Part shown: one piece after another, positions 26,116 to 35,002 of the stretch
Position numbering within the stretch: position 1 is the first letter of the stretch
Layout of the letters: every line of letters starts with the position of its first letter
NCBI GenBank assembly: GCA_035710515.1
Contig: DASTDE010000003.1
Location: 124,001 to 188,000 of the forward strand
Direction: 5' to 3'
Length of the DNA stretch: 64,000 nt
Origin: Candidatus Rubrimentiphilum sp.
GTDB taxonomy: Bacteria; Vulcanimicrobiota; Vulcanimicrobiia; Vulcanimicrobiales; Vulcanimicrobiaceae
Made by a program: the position numbers and the translations under genes
The notes under the pieces: generated by a model
The model's database searches: none
Told to the model about the DNA's origin: nothing
What the model saw: the letters and a program-made list of their open reading frames with translations, nothing else

Positions 26116-26679
26116 CTAAGGCCGAATCGGGGTGTGGAGCTTGTGGCGCTGCACAAACGCCTCGACCAACTTGCCCTTAGTGAAACGGTACGTCGTGACT
26201 ATCCACGTGTCGCCCTGGCTGTGGACATCGGCAAATAAGAACGTCGGCGTAAAACGAACGTGAAACCAATTGATCGGATCCGGGCAGCCGTCGTAGAGCG
26301 ACGCCAACTTTCCACCCAATTGCACAGCCTTTGAATCGTTGACGAGATACGCGCGCGCTTCATTGTAGCAGCCTTTTGGCGGGGCGCACTGAAAGACGAC
26401 CACGGCCAACCTTGCGCCGCCGACTTGGCCCTGCGAGACTTGCTGAATGCTCGCGTCAATGTCCGTCCCCTCAGTCGCGACGAGCGCAGGATACGTGTAC
26501 TTGCCGTCGCGCATTTTTGCCGGCGACTTCTCGCACGGCGTATTCGCATAGGTCATGTTTCCAAAGTCCACGCCCCACGCGACGTTTGCGGATGTTGCGG
26601 CCGTCGCCGCTGAACTCAGGTTTATGATGATGGCAGCTGCGAGTAAAGCAGCGTACGAAACCCTCCATCTCACGAGCAT
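26116..26679 (-). CDS. Secreted protein of unknown function at the end of the hut operon
   Basis: 187 residues with a signal peptide (LLAAAIIINLSSAATAA). The mature part contains four cysteines in pairs (TPCEKS, FQCAPPKGC, DGCPDP), suggesting disulphides in an oxidising compartment, and ends with TWIVTTYRFTKGKLVEAFVQRHKL. I recognise no family. The ATG follows the hutI stop by nine bases with TAGGAGAAAAAC between, so the hutI stop codon is part of the ribosome site and the gene is probably translated with the hut operon. Confidence 0.6.
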   Translation of the reverse strand: MLVRWRVSYAALLAAAIIINLSSAATAATSANVAWGVDFGNMTYANTPCEKSPAKMRDGKYTYPALVATEGTDIDASIQQVSQGQVGGARLAVVVFQCAPPKGCYNEARAYLVNDSKAVQLGGKLASLYDGCPDPINWFHVRFTPTFLFADVHSQGDTWIVTTYRFTKGKLVEAFVQRHKLHTPIRP

Positions 26680-26688
26680 GTTTTTCTC

Positions 26689-27927
26689 CTAAATAACGCG
26701 CGCACCGCCGCGATACACCGCGGCCGCAAGATTGCCTCCAAATTGCCAGCCAAATTCTTCAGGCGCGCCGATCTGAAGTGCCACGAAATCGGCCGGATCG
26801 CCCGCGCGCAGGCGGCCGGCGGGTAAGCGCAAGGATTTCGCCGATGCAACCGTCACTCCATACAGCGCTTCTGCCGCGCTCAGCCCGTAGAGCCTGCGCG
26901 CATAGTTCGCAACAGTTTGGAGGTTGAAGCAAGGCGATGTTCCCGGGTTGTAATCGCTCGCGAGAGCAACGGTCCCGCCGCGTTCGAGGATCCGCCGGAC
27001 CGGCGCTCGCTCGGGAAGATCGAGATATGCGGTAGTGGCGGGGCACGCAACCGTCACGATCTCACGCTCGACAATCGCGGCGACGTCCTCTTCACGGATG
27101 TAGTTGCAATGATCGACCGTATCCACGCCGGCCTGCGCAGCCGTCGCCACCGCCCCGCTGTACGACATCTCATCGCAATGCGCGCGCAGGCGCAGGCCTT
27201 GCGAACGCGACGCGTTCAAGTAGCGCAGCGTTTGCGCCGGCGAGAAAAACCCCGGTTCGCAAAATATATCCGCGTTTACAGCCCCATGCGCGCGGGCCTC
27301 GGGCAACACATCCGCGATCAGGTAATCCACATACGCGTCCGCATCATCAAATTCGCTCGGCACCGCATGCGCGCCCAGAAACGTCGCCACCAGCCGCGGC
27401 AGCCCAGGCTCATCGTTGTGTGCGTCGATCAGGTCGAGCATCGCCAACTCGCCGGCTTTCGTCAACGCGTAGCCGGTTTTTACTTCGGCTGTCGTCGTGC
27501 CGTGCGCCAGCATCAGCTTCAAGCGCGCTTCAACTGTCTGCCAAAATGCCTCCGGGTTTTTCAGCGCTTCCCGGGTCTTCTCTACGGTATCCAGCATCGT
27601 TTTGCCGGGTGCGCGCATGCCCGCAAAAAGCGGGTGCGTGTGCGCGTCGACAAAGCCGGGCACGATCACGCAGTCGCGCAGGTCGACGATTTCGATGTGC
27701 GTCCCTTCGACTTCGCTCAGGGGTGGTTCGACAGGCTCACCATGACACTGAGGCGCCCGCTCACCATGACACAGGGAAGCGTCGCCGCCCACGGCGCTAA
27801 TAACGCCGTCGTCGATCAGAATCGCGCCGTCTTTGATCAGGCCGAGCTCTTCAAACGTGATGCCGTTCTGCGGAGCGTCGGTGTCGCAGGTGACGATCGC
27901 TCCGGCGCGGACGAGCGTGCTAGCCAA
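26689..27927 (-). CDS. hutI: Imidazolonepropionase, carrying an in-frame repeat insertion
   Basis: Hydrolyses imidazolonepropionate to formiminoglutamate, third step of histidine degradation. 412 residues, TTG start directly after the hutU stop. Amidohydrolase metal ligands H96 and H98 sit in GFVDAHTHPLFAG, followed by TVEKTREA, HGTTTAEVKTGYAL, and ALASDYNPGTSP near the end. Residues 51-75 (starting SLCHGERAPQ, ending SEVEG) are not part of the family. They are encoded by dispersed repeat R5 in the N-terminal beta-sandwich, just before EIVDLRDCVIVPGF. The reading frame stays open, so the enzyme may still work with a surface loop. Confidence 0.92.
   Translation of the reverse strand: MASTLVRAGAIVTCDTDAPQNGITFEELGLIKDGAILIDDGVISAVGGDASLCHGERAPQCHGEPVEPPLSEVEGTHIEIVDLRDCVIVPGFVDAHTHPLFAGMRAPGKTMLDTVEKTREALKNPEAFWQTVEARLKLMLAHGTTTAEVKTGYALTKAGELAMLDLIDAHNDEPGLPRLVATFLGAHAVPSEFDDADAYVDYLIADVLPEARAHGAVNADIFCEPGFFSPAQTLRYLNASRSQGLRLRAHCDEMSYSGAVATAAQAGVDTVDHCNYIREEDVAAIVEREIVTVACPATTAYLDLPERAPVRRILERGGTVALASDYNPGTSPCFNLQTVANYARRLYGLSAAEALYGVTVASAKSLRLPAGRLRAGDPADFVALQIGAPEEFGWQFGGNLAAAVYRGGARVI
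27704..27773 (+). repeat. Dispersed repeat copy R5, in frame inside hutI
   Basis: Composite copy: CCTTCGACTTCGCTCAGGGG, then GGTTCGACAGGCTCACCATG, then a second GCTCACCATGACAC half-unit. Antisense to hutI it reads CHGERAPQCHGEPVEP. Confidence 0.85.
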
Positions 27928-29586
27928 CTACAAGCGCCAATCGATGCCTTTGGAGTCGGCCGTCTCGATCGCCGTTTCGTAGCCGGCGTCGGCGTGCCTC
28001 ACCACGCCCAATCCGGGATCGGTTGTCAGCACGCACTCGAGCCGGTCGCGCGCGTCGTCCGTGCCGTCAGCCACAACCACCATACCCGCGTGCAAGCTGT
28101 ACCCGATGCCGACGCCGCCGCCATGGTGGAACGATACCCAGTGTGCGCCCGCCGCGGTATTCAAAAGAGCGTTGAGAACCGGCCAATCCGCAATTGCGTC
28201 GCTGCCGTCGCGCATCGCTTCTGTTTCGCGATAGGGTGAGGCAACGCTGCCGGTGTCGAGGTGATCGCGGCCGATAACGATCGGCGCGCGCAGCTCGCCG
28301 GTGCGCACCAATTCGTTGAATCGCAAACCGGCCTTCGCTCGATCGCCGTATGCCAGCCAGCAGATCCGCGCCGGTAAACCTTGAAACGCAACTCGTTCGC
28401 GGGCCAGTGTGATCCAGCGGCGCAGCGACGCGTCATCGGGAAACAGGCGCAACAGTTCCTCATCGCAGCGCGCGATGTCGTCCGGCTCGCCCGAGAGCGC
28501 CGCAAAGCGAAACGGTCCACTGCCGCGACAGAACAGCGGCCGGATGAAGGCTGGAACGAAGCCCGGAAAATCGAACGCGCGCTCGACGCCTGCGCGCTGC
28601 GCCATCGCCCGAATGTTGTTTCCGTAATCGAAGACGACAGCGCCCGCTTGCTGAAACTGCAGCATCGCGCGCACATGCTCGGCGACGGTTGCAAATGCGC
28701 GCCGCTCGTATTCCTGCGGATCGCGCGAGCGCAACTCCGCGGCTTCCTCCACCGAAAGGCCGGCCGGAACATAAGCGCCGATCATATCGTGCGCCGGCGT
28801 CTGGTCGGTGACGACGTCGGGTCGTAATCCTTCAGCCACCAGCGCAGGGAACTCCGTGCCCGCGTTCCCCCGATAGCCAATCGAGATTGCATTCCCGGCC
28901 GCGCGCGCGGTTTCGACCTCGCGCAACGCTTCTTCACGCGAGGCAACAACGCGGTCCAAGTATTTCAGCTCGCGGCGGCGTTCGAGCCGCGAAGGATCGA
29001 CGTCGACGATCAGCGCGATCCCTTCGTTCATCGTAATCGCCAACGGCTGCGCGCCGCCCATGCCGCCCGCGCCGGCCGTTAGCGTCACGCGCCCGCGCAG
29101 CGCGCCGCCGAAATGCTGGCGCGCGAGTTCCGCAAACGTCTCGTACGTGCCCTGAACGATGCCTTGCGATCCGATGTAAATCCACGAGCCCGCGGTCATC
29201 TGCCCGTACATCGTCAAACCTTGCGCTTCGAGTTCGCGGAAAGTCTTGAGATCGGCCCACTTGGGGACGACATTTGCGTTGGCGATCAGGACGCGCGGCG
29301 CGCGCGTGTGTGTTTTAAAGACCGCCACCGGCTTGCCGCTCTGCACCAGCAGCGTCTCGTCGCTTTTTAGGCGCTTAAGCGTGCGGACGATCGCCTCAAA
29401 CGCCTGCCACGAACGCGCCGCGCGTCCGTTTCCGCCATAGACGATCAAATCGTCCGGGCGTTCGGCGACGTCGGGATCGAGATTGTTCATCAGCATGCGC
29501 AGCGCGGCTTCTTGCGGCCACGCTTGGCACGAGAGCTCCGTCCCGCGCGGCGCGCGCACGGTCCGAGCCGCCGGCGGCGCCTTCAC
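27928..29586 (-). CDS. hutU: Urocanate hydratase
   Basis: Second step of histidine degradation, adding water across urocanate with a tightly bound NAD+. 552 residues. Family blocks: [66 protein letters not shown], then the NAD-binding [15 protein letters not shown] and later [16 protein letters not shown]. The C-terminal [20 protein letters not shown] is also conserved. It overlaps hutH by four bases and is followed immediately by hutI, so all three are co-translated. Confidence 0.96.
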   Translation of the reverse strand: MKAPPAARTVRAPRGTELSCQAWPQEAALRMLMNNLDPDVAERPDDLIVYGGNGRAARSWQAFEAIVRTLKRLKSDETLLVQSGKPVAVFKTHTRAPRVLIANANVVPKWADLKTFRELEAQGLTMYGQMTAGSWIYIGSQGIVQGTYETFAELARQHFGGALRGRVTLTAGAGGMGGAQPLAITMNEGIALIVDVDPSRLERRRELKYLDRVVASREEALREVETARAAGNAISIGYRGNAGTEFPALVAEGLRPDVVTDQTPAHDMIGAYVPAGLSVEEAAELRSRDPQEYERRAFATVAEHVRAMLQFQQAGAVVFDYGNNIRAMAQRAGVERAFDFPGFVPAFIRPLFCRGSGPFRFAALSGEPDDIARCDEELLRLFPDDASLRRWITLARERVAFQGLPARICWLAYGDRAKAGLRFNELVRTGELRAPIVIGRDHLDTGSVASPYRETEAMRDGSDAIADWPVLNALLNTAAGAHWVSFHHGGGVGIGYSLHAGMVVVADGTDDARDRLECVLTTDPGLGVVRHADAGYETAIETADSKGIDWRL

Positions 29587-31139
29587 AGCAGCGCCCTCCC
29601 GATAGCCTTCTCGGCCGCGGCGACCAGCTTTCCGCTTCGGATCAGCTCGCGCGCGGACTCGATGTCGGGCGCCGGCGCCCGATCGTCGCTCCAGGGTGCA
29701 ATTCGCTCGCGCGCGGCTTCATGCGCCGCCTGCGTCCCGTCGCCGGAACGCAACGGCCGCCGAAAATCGGTTGCGCACATCGCGCCGAGCAGTTCGCAGG
29801 CCAGCGAACCTTCGACATTGTCCAAGACGCGATCCAGATTTAGCGCTGCCGTCATCCCCATGCTGACGTGATCTTCCTGACCGGCGGAGGTCGGAATGGA
29901 ATCCACACTGTTCGGCCACGCCAAGCCTTTGTTCTCCGAAACGAGCGCGGCCGACGTGTACTGCACGATCATCAGTCCCGATTGCAAGCCCGAGCGTCCA
30001 CTCAAGAATAGCGGCAGCCCGCGCTCCTCGCCATTCAACAAGAGGTACAAACGGCGCTCGCTGATGCCTGCCAACTCCGCCAGCGCGATCTTCAGCAGGT
30101 CGCTCGCCAGTGCGACGGGTTGTCCGTGGAAGTTGCCGCCGGTCAAGAATACGCCGTCGTCGGGGAAGACGAGCGGATTGTCCGTCACCGAAATCGCTTC
30201 GGTCTCGATCACGCGGCGCGCGTGGGCAGTGGCATCCCGCACCGTCCCATGAACGACGGGGATACACCGGTACGAATAGGGATCTTGCACGCGCCCGCAC
30301 TCGCGGTGCGATTCGATAATCTGCGAACCGCGCAGCAGCGCGCGCAAGCCATCCGCCACGGCGGCTTGGCCCGGATGCGGACGCAAGGCGTTGATGCGGC
30401 GATCGAAGACCCGGTCCGTTCCCAGAAACGCCTCGAGCGACATCGCGCCAATCACATCGGCGGCTGCGATCAGCGATTCCGCGCGCAACAAGCACAGGGC
30501 GGCTATGCCGGTCATCACTTCCGTGCCGTTGACCAGCGAGAGCCCTTCTTTGGCGGCAAGCGTGATCGGCTTGAGGCCGGCGAGCTCCAGCGCTCGCGCG
30601 CTGCTCATGCGCTCGCCGCGAAAAAATGCCTCCCCCTCGCCGATGAGGGTCAGCGTCATGTGCGCCAGTGGCGCCAGATCGCCGCTCGCACCGACCGAAC
30701 CTCGCGAAGGGACTAAGGGCGTCACGCCGCGATTCAGCAACGCCGCCAACAGATCGAGCGTCTCTTCGCGGATGCCTGAATGGCCGGCGGCCAGCGAGCT
30801 CACGCGCAAGACGCCTGCAGCGCGCACGAACGGTTCCGATAGCGGCTCGCCGGTGCCGGCGGCGTGACTGCGAACGAGATTCAATTGCAGTTGGTTGGCG
30901 TCCGCGGGCGCGATCGTCACGTTTGCCAGCCGCCCAAAGCCCGTCGTCACGCCGTAGATGGGTTCGCCCTGCGCGAATTTTTCTTCGACCAAACGTCTGG
31001 CGGCGGCTACGCGTTTGCGTGCGCCGCCCTCTATGCGAACCTCTGCGCCTTGTTCGGCGACGGCCCGAATCGCTTCGAGTGTCAGCCGCCTTCCGTCGAT
31101 TTCAACGGCGGCGGCGCCGGTAGCTACAGAGACCCCCAA
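29583..31139 (-). CDS. hutH: Histidine ammonia-lyase
   Basis: Removes ammonia from histidine to give urocanate. 518 residues from a TTG start at 31139, 16 bases inside the preceding secreted-protein gene. The prosthetic MIO group forms from A151-S152-G153 in [14 protein letters not shown]. Other blocks: [13 protein letters not shown] and [13 protein letters not shown] near the N-terminus, and [27 protein letters not shown] is the only plausible start near the expected N-terminus, which may keep expression low. It is the first enzyme gene of the hut operon. Confidence 0.95.
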   Translation of the reverse strand: MGVSVATGAAAVEIDGRRLTLEAIRAVAEQGAEVRIEGGARKRVAAARRLVEEKFAQGEPIYGVTTGFGRLANVTIAPADANQLQLNLVRSHAAGTGEPLSEPFVRAAGVLRVSSLAAGHSGIREETLDLLAALLNRGVTPLVPSRGSVGASGDLAPLAHMTLTLIGEGEAFFRGERMSSARALELAGLKPITLAAKEGLSLVNGTEVMTGIAALCLLRAESLIAAADVIGAMSLEAFLGTDRVFDRRINALRPHPGQAAVADGLRALLRGSQIIESHRECGRVQDPYSYRCIPVVHGTVRDATAHARRVIETEAISVTDNPLVFPDDGVFLTGGNFHGQPVALASDLLKIALAELAGISERRLYLLLNGEERGLPLFLSGRSGLQSGLMIVQYTSAALVSENKGLAWPNSVDSIPTSAGQEDHVSMGMTAALNLDRVLDNVEGSLACELLGAMCATDFRRPLRSGDGTQAAHEAARERIAPWSDDRAPAPDIESARELIRSGKLVAAAEKAIGRALL

Positions 31140-31639
31140 TTCGGTTTAGACCCCGACGCAAACGGCGGTCCCGCCGAAATGACGACAGCTTCATGGTTGC
31201 GCAGCGGAATGAGCTTCGGATCGCGCGTCCATACATGACCGTTAACAGTGAAGCGCAGGGCGCCGCCGCGCGGCGCTCTTAATCTGCCGGCTTGGGTGCG
31301 GCTTAACGGCACCGCCCAAATATCGAAGAACTGTCCCAACGTGAAGAGTTGATTCACCGGAGATTCGATGTGGATCATCCCGTTGTTCGAATGCGTGTGC
31401 AGCCAGTACAGACAGCCGACGCCGAGCGGAATTCCGATGTTGCCGGGAACCGTTACCTGACGCCCGCGGTCGAACATTTGCAGATTCGCGTGAATGTGCA
31501 GGGCCGCGCCCTCGCCATAGTCACAGCGAATACCGTCAATCGGCAACCCGCCGAGCATGTTCTGCGCGCGCGCCGGTGTAGCCGGCAACGCGATGATTGC
31601 AGCCAGTGCGATGAAGACAAGAGTGGAACATCTGTGCAT
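31124..31639 (-). CDS. Secreted histidine-rich protein heading the hut operon
   Basis: 171 residues from ATG 31639, chosen because a clean signal peptide (LVFIALAAIIALPATPARAQ) begins there; an ORF extends 28 codons further up. The mature part has a spaced histidine pattern: LHIHANLQMF, then CLYWLHTHSNNGMIHIES, suggesting metal binding, perhaps in a small beta-rich fold. I know similar uncharacterised secreted proteins but no function. Overlap with hutH suggests co-expression. A periplasmic role in metal or histidine handling is speculation. No good ribosome site is visible before the ATG. Confidence 0.65.
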   Translation of the reverse strand: MHRCSTLVFIALAAIIALPATPARAQNMLGGLPIDGIRCDYGEGAALHIHANLQMFDRGRQVTVPGNIGIPLGVGCLYWLHTHSNNGMIHIESPVNQLFTLGQFFDIWAVPLSRTQAGRLRAPRGGALRFTVNGHVWTRDPKLIPLRNHEAVVISAGPPFASGSKPNWGSL

Positions 31640-31685
31640 AACTAAAGTTTTTTGTGGAAACGTTGTGAGTATGCCAACCGCCCCC

Positions 31686-31715
31686 TTGCATACGACTTTT
31701 AAGCCGTGATACCAT
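31686..31715 (+). promoter_or_regulatory. Candidate promoter for the structured RNA
   Basis: TTGCAT at 31686-31691 and TACCAT at 31710-31715, separated by 18 bases, resemble -35 and -10 boxes. Transcription would start near 31722, just before the first hairpin of the candidate RNA. Similarity to consensus is modest. Confidence 0.3.
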
Positions 31716-31730
31716 CCATTCACTTCGATA

Positions 31731-31912
31731 AAACGAAGGGCGATGAACGTATCGGTCGCGACTGGAACATGTTGACGAAGGCCGGGATGACCGGCAATCT
31801 GAGTGAGTCAGTCAAACCGCCGGGTACGGCGTCAGTGGGGCTCCTTCACGGGAGTCAAACAGGCGAAGACCGGTGAGTGAATACGTCGGGGCCCCGGAGA
31901 AATCTGGGGCTT
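31731..31912 (+). ncRNA. Candidate structured RNA, closed multi-hairpin fold, class unknown
   Basis: Within a gene-free stretch of 275 bases the plus strand shows a small hairpin CTTCG-ATAAAA-CGAAG. A long-range helix then pairs ACGTATCGGTC (31747-31757) with GACCG (31868-31872) and ATACGT (31881-31886), leaving an 8-base bulge. Four hairpins sit inside it: GCCGG/CCGGC (31781-31795), CTGA/TCAG (31799-31811), CGCC/GGCG (31818-31831) and GGCTCC/GGAGTC (31839-31856). A last hairpin, GCCCCGGA-GAAA-TCTGGGGC (31891-31910), has a GAAA loop, which favours the plus strand. No U-run follows. It matches no riboswitch, SRP, 6S, tmRNA or RNase P consensus I remember. On the minus strand it would be a leader of the hut operon. 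Confidence 0.5.
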
Positions 31913-31914
31913 CG

Positions 31915-32901
31915 TCATTTCTCCCGGTAGTTCGATGCAATCTCCGCCAGCAGGCTCCGGAGCCGTTCCCGCGCTTGCGGCGGCGCTAAGATTTCGGCTT
32001 GCGCTCCCCAGCCTAGAATCCAGCGGACCAATTCGTCCACGTCGGCGACACGGTAGGTGATCTCGACGGAGCCGTCCTCGCCCCGGTCGACCGACCTGTC
32101 GGCCACAACGCGCGCCGCGGTCGCGGCCTTGGCTACGCGCTGAGCGAAACGCACGCGAACCTCCGTCGTCTCGCCGCCGTGCAAAACGCCGCTGATCGAG
32201 CCCGCGGCAAAATCCTCGACGTTAAAAGCGGCCGGCTTAACAAAGGTTTGCGTCGTGACCGTCAGCTTGGAAATGCTGTCCACCGCGAAGACGCGCATGT
32301 CGCGGCGGCCGTGATCGTAGGCCACGCAGTAGACGCGTCCCGAGTTCACAACGAAGCCGTACGGGTCGGCGCGCCGCTTGGACTTGACGCCCTCCTTGTC
32401 TTCATAGGTGAAGGTCACGCTGCGCGAACTCCGTTCGGCCGAGCTGAGGAGGCCGAAAGCCTTTTCGCCTTCTTTGTCCAGGCGGATCTCGCTGAGCCGG
32501 AACGCGACCGAGGACGGAGTCTGCAGGCGCTCTTTCACGCCGCTGCCTGTCGAGCCGACGACCTTGGCGGTAACCTCGTCCACATAAGCCCCGATGGTGC
32601 CACCCAGCGTCGCGCCGATGGAGCGCAAGGCGACGAGTCCAAAGAGCTCGCTGCTGCTTAGCTCAAGCCGTTTTAGGCTATAGCCGTCTGCAAAACGATA
32701 GAGGTTGGCCGAGCGGTCGAAATACCACGGGAAGCCCGCGTCGGCCAGCACGGCCAGGTAGCGCCGCAAACTGCGCGTGCTGGGACGGCGATCGCCCTCG
32801 GCGATGCGATCCTTTAGGTCCTCGAAAGAAAACCGGCCCTCGTCGATAGCGTTGAGCAACCGGACGAGCAGAACGATCTTCGGCTCACTCGGCCGCTCCA
32901 C
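31915..32901 (-). CDS. WYL-domain transcriptional regulator
   Basis: 328 residues. The N-terminal winged helix-turn-helix (LLNAIDEGRFSFEDLKDRI then RPSTRSLRRYLAVLADAGFPWYFDR) is followed by a helical linker. The WYL-type sensor lies at about 150-240 (SRSVTFTYEDKEGVKSKRRADPYGFVVNSGRVYCVAYDHGRRDMRVFAVD), where the signature WYL is replaced by VYC. The C-terminal WCX-like extension ends VRWILGWGAQAEILAPP. WYL proteins sense nucleotides or other ligands in DNA-damage or defence settings. Its end abuts the candidate RNA and it lies upstream of the hut operon on the same strand, but a regulatory link is unproven. Confidence 0.85.
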   Translation of the reverse strand: MERPSEPKIVLLVRLLNAIDEGRFSFEDLKDRIAEGDRRPSTRSLRRYLAVLADAGFPWYFDRSANLYRFADGYSLKRLELSSSELFGLVALRSIGATLGGTIGAYVDEVTAKVVGSTGSGVKERLQTPSSVAFRLSEIRLDKEGEKAFGLLSSAERSSRSVTFTYEDKEGVKSKRRADPYGFVVNSGRVYCVAYDHGRRDMRVFAVDSISKLTVTTQTFVKPAAFNVEDFAAGSISGVLHGGETTEVRVRFAQRVAKAATAARVVADRSVDRGEDGSVEITYRVADVDELVRWILGWGAQAEILAPPQARERLRSLLAEIASNYREK

Positions 32902-32932
32902 GGATTCATTGTGCCATTTAATTGGCGCAATG

Positions 32933-34585
32933 TCAGCGGCCGGTTGGTTCAGGCGCCGGTGTCGGACTGGCGGGCGACGGCGAGGACTGCGTCTTTGGGA
33001 AGCACCCGTCGGGCGCCGTGATCGGAGGCGCTGACGGAATGGGCGGCGTTACGGTCAGCCCGACCTCGAGCGGATAGTTGGAGCCGCCGTCGGTCATCGT
33101 CTGGAGCTGAATGTTCGATTGGCCCGGCTGCACGGTCAGCGGTTGGCCGATCTGGTAGCGCTGCGAAAGCCGGACACAGCCGACGTCGATCGGCGGCAGC
33201 GCGCCGTTGATGACGAAGCTGCTGCGGAGCGGCCCACCCATGGGCGATTCATACAGATAGATCGTGGCCGGTTGTCCTGTGGCATTGTTCACGGTGAAAT
33301 CGATGGTGCGCCAGACGCCGTACTCGCCGAAGTCGCGCCCTTCGGGCGGCTCGACCACCGGCGGACTCTGCAGGCCGTAGTTCAGCGACGCGTCTTCACC
33401 ACCGACGGTGTACGATAGCGCTTCATGTGCGTAACCGGCAACGTTGAAGACGCCGGTGCGATGGTGTCCGTCGCCTGGAAGTTTGGCTTGGGCCAGCAGC
33501 GAGGGAATGGACGCGTCAGGCGTTTCCGGCGCGACCGAAAGCACTGTGACGTCAACCGGGCCGCCGGAAACAACGCGAACGTCGACAGTACCGGCCGCGC
33601 CTGCCAGGCTCGTCAGCGGGAATCGCTCGGCAACATAGGGTGATTGAGGGTCAACCGTTACGATGATGCCTTGATTCGCGGGTTTTTGAACCAGGAAGTC
33701 GCGCGTAACGAAGTGACCCACCGTCATGACGTCGATATTGGGACCGCGGGAGACGTCGATGAGCTGAACCGTCGCGGAACCGGCGGGCGCCGAAAAGGCG
33801 ACGACGAGATCGTGCGGCTGATTGTTGTTATCGTGATAGTAGTAGAGGCGGGCCGGCTGACCCGGTGAGACGCGGCCGCGATAGAGCACGCCTTCGGTGG
33901 TGATATGTTCGGGATCGTCGTCGTACAGCAGCAGCGACGGCGCGAACGACTCGGTTGGAACGTTCTGAAGGTTGACGTTGACAACGCTGTTCACCGGATA
34001 GTATTGATCGCCGCCGGTAATCTGAACTTGCGCATCGAACGCGCCAATGCTTCCGGGCGCCAGGGCGGACGGTAAAGCAAAACTCGTTTGCGGGTTTGCT
34101 CCCGGCGCAGACTGCACGTTTTGAAGAAGCGCTTTTTGGACCGTCTTCTGAAGCCACGCTTGGTCGACGGGATTGCCGGTATATCGCAAGCTTAACGATT
34201 GCGCGGCGATCGTGCCCGCATCCAAACCGACGCGCACCGGCACCGTTATGCTTTGATTGGTCGCGTCCGTTACTGTCAGCGTTGCGCGCCCGAGGGTTTG
34301 GCCGGCCGTTAACGTCAGGACGTGCGCCGCTTGATCGACAGACCATGTTGCAATCGGGTTGTCGATCGCTGCGGTTACTGCTCCGTTTGCGCCGGCGATT
34401 GTGATGCGCAGGACGTTCCCGGGATAAAGATGATCTGCCGCGGCCGGCTGCGCGCTAAGCGCCGGCGCGACAGTCGGCGACGCGATGGGTGACGGGGAAG
34501 GCGCGGGAGACGCGCCGGACGGCGCCGGCGGCGTTCCTTGCAAGAGTGCCGCCAACAGAGCGGCCGCTAACTGCATGTATCCCAT
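32933..34585 (-). CDS. Large secreted beta-rich protein with Pro/Ser/Thr linkers, function unknown
   Basis: 550 residues. Short signal peptide (MQLAAALLAALLQG) then a Pro/Ala/Ser-rich linker to about residue 50. The next part (LYPGNVLRITIAGANGAVTAAIDNP and TLTAGQTLGRATLTVTD) looks like an immunoglobulin or cadherin-like beta sandwich. The remainder is also strand-rich: LYYYHDNNNQPHDLVVAFSAPAG, then PATIYLYESPMGGPLRSSFVINGA. It ends in a second Pro/Ser-rich tail. I do not recognise a named family. Probably a surface or periplasmic structural protein, transcribed alone. Confidence 0.65.
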   Translation of the reverse strand: MGYMQLAAALLAALLQGTPPAPSGASPAPSPSPIASPTVAPALSAQPAAADHLYPGNVLRITIAGANGAVTAAIDNPIATWSVDQAAHVLTLTAGQTLGRATLTVTDATNQSITVPVRVGLDAGTIAAQSLSLRYTGNPVDQAWLQKTVQKALLQNVQSAPGANPQTSFALPSALAPGSIGAFDAQVQITGGDQYYPVNSVVNVNLQNVPTESFAPSLLLYDDDPEHITTEGVLYRGRVSPGQPARLYYYHDNNNQPHDLVVAFSAPAGSATVQLIDVSRGPNIDVMTVGHFVTRDFLVQKPANQGIIVTVDPQSPYVAERFPLTSLAGAAGTVDVRVVSGGPVDVTVLSVAPETPDASIPSLLAQAKLPGDGHHRTGVFNVAGYAHEALSYTVGGEDASLNYGLQSPPVVEPPEGRDFGEYGVWRTIDFTVNNATGQPATIYLYESPMGGPLRSSFVINGALPPIDVGCVRLSQRYQIGQPLTVQPGQSNIQLQTMTDGGSNYPLEVGLTVTPPIPSAPPITAPDGCFPKTQSSPSPASPTPAPEPTGR

Positions 34586-34641
34586 GACGTACTAACGTCA
34601 CGGCCGTTCTTCACGATAGCACGTGGTCCCGCGTGCTTGCT

Positions 34642-34869
34642 TTAGCAGCAACCCATTCCGGCAAGTATCAGCGTGAACAGAGATACCAACCCTATTACAC
34701 CTGCGCCAACATAGATCGCAACGTGGAGAGTCAGATTCTTCTTTTCGCTTGAAGCCCTGCGAAATATGACTAGGTTGGCGATAGAAAGGCCGATCGCAAA
34801 GACTAGCGCTAGCGTCACTGGCCACAAAATAATCGGGACTCTGAGCCAATAGACCAAATCACTAATCAT
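34642..34869 (-). CDS. Small two-helix membrane protein
   Basis: 75 residues from ATG 34869. Two hydrophobic segments: VPIILWPVTLALVFAIGLSIANLVIF and LHVAIYVGAGVIGLVSLFTLILAG, joined by a short basic loop RRASSEKK, ending in CC. The open frame continues upstream through repeat R6 (CHGERRSRCERPVEP), giving a 107-residue version, but that part is repeat-derived and the later start is preferred. No clear ribosome site. Function unknown. Confidence 0.5.
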   Translation of the reverse strand: MISDLVYWLRVPIILWPVTLALVFAIGLSIANLVIFRRASSEKKNLTLHVAIYVGAGVIGLVSLFTLILAGMGCC

Positions 34870-34897
34870 CAGGTCCACTAGGCGAACATCACCGCGG

Positions 34898-34964
34898 CCC
34901 TCGACTACGCTCGGGCGTGGTTCGACCGGGCGTTCGCAACGCGAACGCCGCTCACCATGACACA
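34898..34964 (+). repeat. Dispersed repeat copy R6 with internal hairpin
   Basis: Arms CCCTCGACTACGCTCGGGCG and GCTCACCATGACAC flank a perfect hairpin GGCGTTCGC-AAC-GCGAACGCC (34929-34949). Lies between the small membrane protein gene and clpC. Confidence 0.8.
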
Positions 34965-35002
34965 AAAGGGCGTCGCCCGTCGCACACAGATGTTGTGGCG
35001 AG

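Noticed and set aside
26917-28239. A 440-codon plus-strand open frame
   Set aside because: It is antisense to hutI and hutU, arginine-rich, and has no recognisable motif; long shadow frames are expected at this GC content.
31731-31912. ZTP, cobalamin, TPP, glycine, M-box or SAM riboswitch; SRP, 6S, tmRNA or RNase P RNA
   Set aside because: None of the conserved core sequences I remember for these classes is present in the right order, so I left the class open.
34598-34849. An 83-codon minus-strand frame overlapping the small membrane protein
   Set aside because: The alternative frame at 34642-34869 has two clear transmembrane helices, while this one has no pattern.
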